Shown here one piece after another: positions 57,714 to 64,000 of a stretch of 64,000 nt of DNA; the stretch's first letter is position 1, and each line of letters begins with the position of its first letter. The DNA is from Hydrogenophaga aromaticivorans (GTDB taxonomy: Bacteria > Pseudomonadota > Gammaproteobacteria > Burkholderiales > Burkholderiaceae_C): positions 368,872-432,871 of the forward strand of contig NZ_VYGV01000016.1 of NCBI RefSeq assembly GCF_013387465.1, in the 5' to 3' direction. The notes under the pieces were generated by a model. The model was not told the origin of the DNA, did no database searches, and saw only the letters and a program-made list of their open reading frames with translations. Position numbers and translations under genes: made by a program.

Positions 57714-58757
57714 TTACCCTGGGAAATTTTCCGGGATCTTGGCTTTGCTCCGCGCTTCGGCCGCGCTGATGACGTTGCGCTTGACCAGTTCGGACAGGTT
57801 CTGGTCCAGTGTCTGCATGCCCACGCCGCTGCCGGTCTGGATGGCGGAATACATCTGGGCCACCTTGGCTTCGCGGATCAGGTTGCGGATGGCGCTGGTG
57901 CCGATCATGATTTCGTGGGCCGCCACTCGGCCGCTGCCGTCCTTGAGCTTGCACAGCGTCTGCGAAATCACCGCCACCAGCGATTCGGACAGCATGGCAC
58001 GCACCATGTCTTTTTCTTCCGCCGGAAACACGTCGATGATGCGGTCGATGGTCTTGGCCGCGCTGGAGGTGTGCAGCGTGCCAAACACCAGGTGGCCGGT
58101 TTCCGCCGCGGTCATGGCCAGGCGGATGGTTTCCAGGTCGCGCATTTCGCCCACGAGGATGGCGTCCGGGTCTTCACGCAGGGCCGAACGCAGGGCGTTG
58201 GCGAAGCTCAGGGTGTGCGGCCCCACCTCACGCTGGTTGATCAGGCATTTCTTGGACTCGTGCACGAACTCAACCGGGTCTTCCACCGTCAGGATGTGGC
58301 CGTACTCGGTTTCGTTCAGGTGGTTGACCATGCCCGCGAGCGTGGTGGATTTGCCCGAACCGGTGGGGCCGGTCACCAGCACCAGACCGCGCGGGCGCAG
58401 GGCCAGGTCGCCAAAGATCTTGGGCGCGTTGAGCTGTTCCAGCGTCAGGATCTTGCTGGGGATGGTCCGGAACACCGCCCCCGCACCGCGGTTGTGGTTG
58501 AAGGCGTTGACGCGAAAACGCGACAGGCCTTCGATTTCGAACGAGAAGTCGCACTCCAGGAACTCCTCGTACTGCTTGCGCTGGCTGTCGTTCATGATGT
58601 CGTACACCATGCTGTGGACCATCTTGTGGTCCAGCGGCTCGACGTTGATGCGTCGCACGTCACCGTGCACCCGTATCATGGGTGGGAGACCAGCTGAGAG
58701 GTGAAGATCGGATGCCTTGTTCTTGACGCTGAAAGCGAGCAGTTGGGTGATGTCCAT
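57714..58757 (-). CDS. pilT: Type IV pilus retraction ATPase PilT
   Basis: A 347-residue PilT starting MDITQLLAFSVKNKASDLHLSA. It has Walker A (VTGPTGSGKSTTLAGM), Asp box (ILTVEDPVEFVH), Walker B (ILVGEMRDLETI) and the His box (HLVFGTLHTSSAAKTIDR), and the AIRNLI motif near the C-terminus needed for retraction (SAIRNLIREAKV). It powers twitching motility and DNA uptake. It is divergent from yggS, a very common arrangement. Confidence 0.95.
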   Translation of the reverse strand: MDITQLLAFSVKNKASDLHLSAGLPPMIRVHGDVRRINVEPLDHKMVHSMVYDIMNDSQRKQYEEFLECDFSFEIEGLSRFRVNAFNHNRGAGAVFRTIPSKILTLEQLNAPKIFGDLALRPRGLVLVTGPTGSGKSTTLAGMVNHLNETEYGHILTVEDPVEFVHESKKCLINQREVGPHTLSFANALRSALREDPDAILVGEMRDLETIRLAMTAAETGHLVFGTLHTSSAAKTIDRIIDVFPAEEKDMVRAMLSESLVAVISQTLCKLKDGSGRVAAHEIMIGTSAIRNLIREAKVAQMYSAIQTGSGVGMQTLDQNLSELVKRNVISAAEARSKAKIPENFPG

Positions 58758-58794
58758 CCCGGGTCCCGTGCAGTGTTGGTGTTACAGACTGATT

Positions 58795-59496
58795 ATGACG
58801 ACGATTGAAGACAATCTCCAACAGGTACGAGGCCGCATCGCCACAGCGTGTGCCCGGGCCGACCGGGATGTGACCGCCGTCACGCTGCTGGCGGTGTCCA
58901 AGACCTTTGGTCCGGATGCGGTGGTCCAGGCGCTGGCGGCGGGGCAGCGGGCCTTTGGCGAAAACTACATCCAGGAAGGGGTGGAGAAGATCCTGGCTCT
59001 GCGCGAAACCCGACCGGACGCCGCGATCGAGTGGCACTGCATCGGCCCCATCCAGAGCAACAAGACACGCCTGGTGGCGGCGCATTTTGACTGGGTGCAG
59101 TCGGTGGACCGGCTCAAGATTGCCCTGCGCCTGAGCGAGCAGCGCCCCGCCGGGATGGCACCGCTGCAGGTGTGTCTGCAGGTGAATGTGGACGGCGGGC
59201 CGACCAAGTCGGGCGTGGCGCCCGCCGAACTGCCAGCGCTGGCCGAAGCGGTGGCGTCCTTGCCCCAGCTGCGCCTGCGCGGGCTGATGTGCATTCCCGA
59301 GCCCGCGGCCGGCTTTGAAGCCCAGCGGGCGGTGTTCCTGCGGGCCCGCGCGCTGTTCGATGCGCTCAATGCCCGGGGCTTCGGGCTCGACACCCTGTCC
59401 ATGGGCATGAGCGACGATCTGGAGGCTGCGGTGGCCGCCGGATCCACCCTGGTGCGTGTGGGGCGGGCGGTGTTTGGCAGCCGCCCCACGGTTTGA
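58795..59496 (+). CDS. YggS/PLPBP pyridoxal phosphate homeostasis protein
   Basis: A 233-residue alanine racemase N-terminal-fold protein. PLP-binding Lys is in LLAVSKTFGP; other family motifs are GENYIQEGVEKI, WHCIGPIQSNKTRL and LSMGMSDDLEAAVAAGSTLVRVG. It keeps vitamin B6 pools balanced. The start at 58,795 (MTTIEDNLQQVRG) is divergent from pilT. Confidence 0.94.
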   Translation: MTTIEDNLQQVRGRIATACARADRDVTAVTLLAVSKTFGPDAVVQALAAGQRAFGENYIQEGVEKILALRETRPDAAIEWHCIGPIQSNKTRLVAAHFDWVQSVDRLKIALRLSEQRPAGMAPLQVCLQVNVDGGPTKSGVAPAELPALAEAVASLPQLRLRGLMCIPEPAAGFEAQRAVFLRARALFDALNARGFGLDTLSMGMSDDLEAAVAAGSTLVRVGRAVFGSRPTV

Positions 59497-59499
59497 GAT

Positions 59500-60054
59500 T
59501 TACTTGGCGGGCGCTGGGGGCACCATGATCGGTTTGACCGCGCCGCAGTCGGCAGCCAGCCATTTGCCCTGGCCTTCGATGGTCATGGTTTCCGGCTTGC
59601 CGTTGCGGGTCGACTGCATCACCATTTTCATCGTGTAGGCCTTGTCGCCGTTGAAGACGTAGGTGCCCTCGCCCGACGACGGCGGGTTGGTGCAGACGAA
59701 CTTCGTCTTGAGCGCGCTGGCGCTGCGGGAGGTGATGGTGCTGGTGCAGTTGCCCTCGGTCTGGGAGGGCATCTCGGCGCGAGCGGCCATCTCGGGCGTG
59801 ATGCAGACCTTGAGGGAGAAGCCGCCACCCGGGGCCACGCCCATGCCGTTTTTCCCCATCATGGCTTCCATCTGTTTGCGCTGGGCCGGCGGCATGCTGG
59901 CCAGCTGCTTCTGCATCTCGGCCATGGCCTTGTCCATCTCGGGGTTGCCGCCCATCTTGCTCTGGACGGCCCACAGGCCGGGCGCCTGGGTTTGCGCGAA
60001 GGCGCTCGCGGAACACAGCAGCAGGCAGGACAGCAGACGGGAGGCTTTGGACAT
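59500..60054 (-). CDS. DUF3617-family periplasmic protein
   Basis: A 184-residue exported protein with a signal peptide (MSKASRLLSCLLLCSASAFAQ). The mature part has PGLWAVQSKMGG, a Met/Gln-rich helical section, and cysteines in KVCITPEMAARAE, GNCTSTITS, FVCTNPP and AADCGAVK, as in DUF3617 proteins. Function unknown. It is convergent with yggS (3-bp gap). Confidence 0.87.
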   Translation of the reverse strand: MSKASRLLSCLLLCSASAFAQTQAPGLWAVQSKMGGNPEMDKAMAEMQKQLASMPPAQRKQMEAMMGKNGMGVAPGGGFSLKVCITPEMAARAEMPSQTEGNCTSTITSRSASALKTKFVCTNPPSSGEGTYVFNGDKAYTMKMVMQSTRNGKPETMTIEGQGKWLAADCGAVKPIMVPPAPAK

Positions 60055-60106
60055 GGAGGGCTCCAGAAATGGGTTGCTGGGCATTGTCGCCGGCCGATGG
60101 CGCTTG

Positions 60107-60580
60107 TCAAAGGGGCAGGCGGCTGCTGTTCTTGACCTCTTCCATCACCGCGTAGGTGCGCGTCTCGCGCACACCGGGCAGTTGCCACAGCACGCTGCCG
60201 GCGAAGTCGCGGTAGGCGGCCATGTCGGCCATGCGGGTCTTGAGCAGGTAGTCAAAACCGCCGGCCACCATGTGGCATTCCATGATCTCGTCGCGCACCT
60301 GCACCGCGGCCTTGAACTCGTTGAACACGTTGGGCGTGGTGCGGTCCAGCAGCACCTCGACGAACACCATCATCCCGCGCCCGAGCTTGAGCGGGTTCAG
60401 CCGCGCCTCGTAGCCCAGGATGTAGCCGTCGCGCTGCAGGCGCTGGGTGCGCGCGAGCACGGCGGTGGGCGAGAGCGCCACGGCCTCGGCGAGCTTGAGG
60501 TTGGCGATGCGGCCATCGGCCTGCAGAACATTCAGGATTCGCAGGTCGATGCGGTCGAGGTCGTGGGTGGTTTCGGTCAT
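60107..60580 (-). CDS. Lrp/AsnC-family regulator, likely proline-responsive (PutR-like)
   Basis: A 157-residue Lrp-like protein: N-terminal HTH (LDRIDLRILNVLQADGRIANLKLAEAV... LSPTAVLARTQRLQ) and a C-terminal RAM ligand domain (GMMVFVEVLLDRTTPNVF). It is divergent from putA, where Lrp-type PutR activators usually sit and respond to proline. The 106-bp gap holds a repeated nine-base sequence. Confidence 0.92.
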   Translation of the reverse strand: MTETTHDLDRIDLRILNVLQADGRIANLKLAEAVALSPTAVLARTQRLQRDGYILGYEARLNPLKLGRGMMVFVEVLLDRTTPNVFNEFKAAVQVRDEIMECHMVAGGFDYLLKTRMADMAAYRDFAGSVLWQLPGVRETRTYAVMEEVKNSSRLPL

Positions 60581-60623
60581 GGCTAGTGAATTATCCGGTT
60601 AACTGCAAAAAAAACCGCCAGAA

Positions 60624-60662
60624 ATTCACCAAACGAATCGGCACCATCACGGGATTCACCAA
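60624..60662. promoter_or_regulatory. Nine-base direct repeats upstream of putA, 30 bp apart
   Basis: ATTCACCAA occurs at 60,624-60,632 and 60,654-60,662, one start-to-start distance of 30 bp, about three helical turns, so both lie on the same face of the DNA. This suits an Lrp-type oligomer. An A8 run lies just upstream (60,607 onward). Confidence 0.5.
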
Positions 60663-60686
60663 CATCCCCGTTTCCCGGAGACCGCC

Positions 60687-63662
60687 ATGCCCCGCACCAC
60701 CGACCGCCTGCCTTCCCCCTACCGGCCCGAGACCGCCATCGTCGCCCAGCGCCTCGCCGCGCTGCAGGGCGCGCTGGACTGGGCGGCGGCCGCCTCGGTG
60801 GCCGCGCCCTGGGTGCGCGCGGTGCGCGAGAACCCGCCGCCGTTCTGGGCCATGGAAAGCCTGCTCAAGGAGTACCCGATCTCCAGCGCCGAAGGCCTGG
60901 CCCTGATGCGCCTGGCCGAGGCGCTGCTGCGGGTGCCGGACGCCGAGACCGCCATCGCCTTGACGGCCGACCAGCTGGGCCGGGCCGATTTCGACGGTGC
61001 CGCCGACTCGACGCTGGCACGCCTGTCGTCCACGGCGATTGCGATGTCCAAGCACTTCCTGCCGGGCGCGGGCCAGGAGCCCGGCCTGATGGCCAAGCTC
61101 GGCGCCAAAACCGTGGTCGCGGCCACGCTGCGCGCGGTGCAGCTGCTGGGCCGCCAGTTCGTGCTGGGGCAGACCATTGAAGAAGGCATGAAAGAAGCCG
61201 CATCGGCGCGCAAGAAGCTGAACCAGCTGCGTTTCAGTTTCGACATGCTGGGCGAGGGCGCGCGCACCGACGCCGATGCGCTGCGTTACCTGGCGAGCTA
61301 CGAGAACGCCATCGCCGCGATCGCGCGCACCGCCGACCCGGCACGCTCGCCCGCGCACAACGACGGCATCTCCATCAAGCTCAGCGCCCTGCACCCGCGC
61401 TACGAAGACGTGCAGCACGAGCGCGTGATGGAGGAACTGGTGCCCCGGGTGTGGACACTGTGCCGCGCGGCGGCGGCGGCCAACCTCAACCTCACCATCG
61501 ACGCCGAAGAGGTGGACCGGCTGGAGCTGTCGCTCGACGTGTTCGAGGCGCTGGCGCAGCTGGTGGCCGAGCACTGCCCGCAATGGGCCGGCCTGGGTCT
61601 GGCGATGCAGGCCTACCAGAGCCGCGCGGTGGAACTGATCGAACACGTGGCCGCGCTGGCCCGCCAGTACAAGATCAAATTCATGTGCCGCCTCGTCAAG
61701 GGCGCCTACTGGGACGCCGAGATCAAGCGCGCGCAGGAGCAGGGTTTGCCGACCTACCCGGTGTTCACCCACAAGCACCACACCGACGTGAGCTACCTGG
61801 CCTGCGCACGCGCGCTGTTGGACGCGCCCGACGCGATCTTTCCGCAGTTCGCCACGCACAACGCCGGCACCATTTCCGCCATCCTGCAGATGGCCTCGCG
61901 CCATGGCGTGCCGTTTGAATTGCAGCGCCTGCACGGCATGGGCGAAGGCATCTACCGCGAGGTGCTGAAGAACCCGCTGGTGGCCTGCCGCGTCTACGCC
62001 CCGGTGGGCGCGCACCGCGACCTGCTGGCCTACCTGGTGCGCCGCCTGCTGGAGAACGGCGCCAACTCGTCCTTCGTGCACCAGCTGGCCGACGAGTCGG
62101 TGGGCATGGACGAACTGCTGATCTCACCGTTGCGCCTGGAGCCGCAACCCTCGCTGCCGCTGCCGGCCGACCTGTACGGCGCGAAGCGCGCCAACAGCCA
62201 GGGCCTGGACCTCGCGGTGGCCTCGATGCGAGAGCCGCTGCTCGCCGCACTGGCCAGCACGCCGGTGCCCGCTGTGGCCGAGGCGAGCACCGCCGAGGTG
62301 GATTCAGCGTCTGCCCAAGCCGTGGCCGCCTTCGCCGGCTGGAACCACACGCCGGTGGCCGAGCGCGCCGCCACGCTGCGCCGTGCCGCCGATGCGCTGC
62401 AACAGCAGCTGCCGCGCTTCTGTGCCCTGCTGCTGAAAGAGGCGCACAAGACCTGGGGCGACGCGGTGTCCGAGGTGCGCGAGGCGGTGGACTTCCTGCG
62501 CTTCTACGCCAACGACGCCGAGCGCGTGATGGCGCCGACCACGTTGCCTGGCCCCACGGGCGAGAGCAACGTGCTGCGCCTGGAAGGCCGTGGCGCCTGG
62601 GTCTGCATCAGCCCCTGGAATTTCCCGCTCGCCATCTTCATGGGCCAGGTCGCCGCGGCGCTCGCCACCGGCAACACGGTGCTGGCCAAACCGGCCGAGC
62701 AGACGCCGGCGGTGGCGCTCGAAGCGGTCAAGCTGCTGCACGCCGCCGGTGTGCCGGCCAATGTGCTGCAATTGCTGCACGGCCCGGGCGAGACCGTGGG
62801 CGCTGCGCTGGTGGCGCAACCCGGCATCGCGGGTGTGGTGTTCACCGGCTCCACGCAGGTGGCCAAGATCATCCAGCGCGCGCTGGCCGCGAAAGACGGC
62901 GCCATCGTGCCGCTGATCGCCGAGACCGGTGGCATCAACGCCATGTTGGTCGACAGCACGGCCCTGCCCGAGCAGGTGGCCGACGCGGTGGTGCAGAGCG
63001 CCTTCCGCAGCGCCGGACAACGTTGCTCGGCCCTGCGCCTGCTGTGCCTGCACGAAGGCATTGCGGACCACGTGATCGAGATGATCCAGGGCGCGGCGAA
63101 AGAACTGGTGGCCGGCAGCCCGGCCGCGCTGGCCACCGACCTCGGCCCGGTGATCGACGCCGAAGCGTTTGAAGGTATCGGCCGTCACTTGACACGGTTG
63201 CACGCCGAGGCCAAGCCTCTGCTGCCCGCCGCCGCGCCGGCCACCACGCTGCCCAACCTGATCCCGCCGCAGATGTTCGAGGTGAAAGCCATCGCCGACG
63301 TGAAGGCCGAAATTTTCGGCCCGGTGCTGCAGGTGGTGCGCTGGGGCGGCGACCCGATGGACGTGATCCGCCAGATCAACGCGCTGGGCTATGGCCTGAC
63401 ACTGGGCATCCAGACCCGCATCGACAGCCGCGCCCAGGCGCTGGCCGCGGCGGCGCGCGTGGGCAACGTCTACGTGAACCGCAACATGATCGGCGCCGTG
63501 GTGGGCGTGCAGCCCTTCGGCGGCGAGGGCCTGAGCGGCACCGGACCCAAGGCGGGTGGGCCGAACTATCTGCACCGTTTCTGCGCCGAGCAGACCCTGA
63601 CCATCAACACCACGGCGGCCGGTGGCAACGTGGCCTTGTTTGCGGGACCGGCTCTCCACTGA
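60687..63662 (+). CDS. putA: Bifunctional proline dehydrogenase/L-glutamate gamma-semialdehyde dehydrogenase
   Basis: A 991-residue PutA of the short type. The proline dehydrogenase barrel is about residues 120-460 (SIKLSALHPRYEDVQ, LTIDAEEVDRLELSL, CRLVKGAYWDAEIKRAQ) and the aldehyde dehydrogenase part about 530-970, with the general base region ETGGINAMLVDSTAL, catalytic Cys in SAGQRCSALRLL and cofactor region WNFPLAIFMGQVAAAL. It oxidises proline to glutamate. There is no N-terminal ribbon-helix-helix, so it cannot repress itself; control is left to the divergent Lrp protein. Confidence 0.95.
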   Translation: MPRTTDRLPSPYRPETAIVAQRLAALQGALDWAAAASVAAPWVRAVRENPPPFWAMESLLKEYPISSAEGLALMRLAEALLRVPDAETAIALTADQLGRADFDGAADSTLARLSSTAIAMSKHFLPGAGQEPGLMAKLGAKTVVAATLRAVQLLGRQFVLGQTIEEGMKEAASARKKLNQLRFSFDMLGEGARTDADALRYLASYENAIAAIARTADPARSPAHNDGISIKLSALHPRYEDVQHERVMEELVPRVWTLCRAAAAANLNLTIDAEEVDRLELSLDVFEALAQLVAEHCPQWAGLGLAMQAYQSRAVELIEHVAALARQYKIKFMCRLVKGAYWDAEIKRAQEQGLPTYPVFTHKHHTDVSYLACARALLDAPDAIFPQFATHNAGTISAILQMASRHGVPFELQRLHGMGEGIYREVLKNPLVACRVYAPVGAHRDLLAYLVRRLLENGANSSFVHQLADESVGMDELLISPLRLEPQPSLPLPADLYGAKRANSQGLDLAVASMREPLLAALASTPVPAVAEASTAEVDSASAQAVAAFAGWNHTPVAERAATLRRAADALQQQLPRFCALLLKEAHKTWGDAVSEVREAVDFLRFYANDAERVMAPTTLPGPTGESNVLRLEGRGAWVCISPWNFPLAIFMGQVAAALATGNTVLAKPAEQTPAVALEAVKLLHAAGVPANVLQLLHGPGETVGAALVAQPGIAGVVFTGSTQVAKIIQRALAAKDGAIVPLIAETGGINAMLVDSTALPEQVADAVVQSAFRSAGQRCSALRLLCLHEGIADHVIEMIQGAAKELVAGSPAALATDLGPVIDAEAFEGIGRHLTRLHAEAKPLLPAAAPATTLPNLIPPQMFEVKAIADVKAEIFGPVLQVVRWGGDPMDVIRQINALGYGLTLGIQTRIDSRAQALAAAARVGNVYVNRNMIGAVVGVQPFGGEGLSGTGPKAGGPNYLHRFCAEQTLTINTTAAGGNVALFAGPALH

Positions 63663-63726
63663 CCTTGAGTCGACCGGGTGTCGCCCGCATGACCGCCAGC
63701 GACCTCTCGATAGCCACAATGCGCGC

Positions 63727-64000
63727 ATGACCACCGTGCGCTCTCCCCTGCAGGCCCAGCTCGTGCAATGGCTCGTCGACCCCGGCGACACGGTGCGTGC
63801 CGGGGATCCGCTGGTGATCCTGGAAGCCATGAAGATGGAGCACGAGCTGCGCGCCGAATCGGCCGGGCGGGTGGTCGAACGTTTCTTCAGCGAAGGCGAG
63901 ACGGTGGACGAGGGCGCCGGTCTGCTGCGCCTGGAGCCCATGGTGCCGATGCAAGCGGCTGCCGATGCGGTCACCCCCGAACCGGATCGGGTGCCGCCAG
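63727..64000 (+). CDS. Biotin-attachment domain protein, start of a biotin-dependent carboxylase component (3' end outside window)
   Basis: The first 91 residues of a protein beginning with a biotinyl/lipoyl domain: VRSPLQAQLVQWLVDPGDTV, then the biotin motif EAMKMEHEL whose Lys is biotinylated. The sequence goes on with an acidic-Pro linker (AVTPEPDRVPP), so a second domain, probably a carboxyltransferase, is likely to follow beyond the window (inference). It starts 64 bp after putA. Confidence 0.82.
   Translation, partial: MTTVRSPLQAQLVQWLVDPGDTVRAGDPLVILEAMKMEHELRAESAGRVVERFFSEGETVDEGAGLLRLEPMVPMQAAADAVTPEPDRVPP

Noticed and set aside
60591..62081. 496-codon frame opposite putA
   Set aside because: Shadow of putA; no family match, His/Gln/Arg-rich composition typical of antisense frames in GC-rich DNA.
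1..64000. tRNA, rRNA, insertion sequence or CRISPR array
   Set aside because: None could be recognised by eye on either strand; no transposase frame is present.

Overview
The window is high-GC DNA with tightly packed genes. Several blocks have orders and sequences typical of Burkholderiales, most likely Comamonadaceae (a Hydrogenophaga-like bacterium): rsmI/yraN/diaA/BON-lipoprotein, pilT-pilU-yggS, a short PutA with a divergent Lrp regulator, Bug/TctC binding proteins, and REP-like repeats with a GAACCGGCTTCGCCGGGCCGC core. The genus is inferred from recall of these families, not proven.

Region 1 (1-23.8 kb) is a sulfur-oxidation island. A NarX/NarL-type two-component pair at the left edge converges on a complete minus-strand operon, dsrABEFHCMKLJOPN, followed by a DsrC-like gene, dsrR and cobA. 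Most of its genes are separated by few bases or by ATGA overlaps. This is the reverse (oxidative) Dsr pathway: DsrEFH/DsrC relay sulfur, DsrAB oxidises it to sulfite, DsrL links to NAD(P)H, DsrMKJOP connects to the membrane, and CobA/DsrN supply the siroheme-type cofactor. A separate minus-strand unit, tusA-dsrE2-(unknown periplasmic protein)-yeeE/yedE, adds sulfur carriers and a sulfur-compound importer. Both units have a similar palindrome upstream (core CCCAKATGGG).

Between them, divergent from dsrA, lies a nine-gene plus-strand operon (15,470-20,836) that I regard as the most interesting part of the window. It encodes a small conserved protein, a lone Cas6/Cmx6-like RNA endonuclease with no CRISPR array nearby, a DsrC paralogue without its redox cysteines, an unknown helical protein, a TauD-like Fe(II)/2-oxoglutarate oxygenase, a ferredoxin-reductase with a DNA-binding-like N-terminus, a LexA-type S24 domain whose catalytic Lys is Arg, and two small unknown proteins. 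Its leader carries a near-perfect 19-bp stem hairpin.

Region 2 (23.9-35.7 kb) is accessory: a sulfatase with two TctC-type binding proteins and a divergent MarR regulator; an ornithine cyclodeaminase-like gene; a DevBCA-like ABC exporter with its TetR regulator; an EamA permease with a histidine-rich tail; an MFS permease; and a decayed piece of an MmeI-like DNA methyltransferase.

Region 3 (36-52.5 kb) has tandem paralogous PAS histidine kinases that both appear to start with TTG, a hydrolase and a patatin phospholipase, DinG helicase, small membrane proteins, a LysE exporter, an EthD protein, a membrane-bound hydrolase with an in-frame repeat, a Tat-exported intradiol dioxygenase, and a PatZ-like acyl-CoA synthetase/acetyltransferase next to a DUF502 protein.

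Region 4 (52.5-64 kb) is housekeeping: rsmI, yraN, diaA/gmhA-like, BON lipoprotein, a beta-hydroxyacid dehydrogenase, pilU, pilT, yggS, a DUF3617 protein, an Lrp regulator divergent from putA, and the start of a biotin-dependent carboxylase gene cut by the window end. I saw no rRNA, tRNA, CRISPR array or intact insertion sequence.
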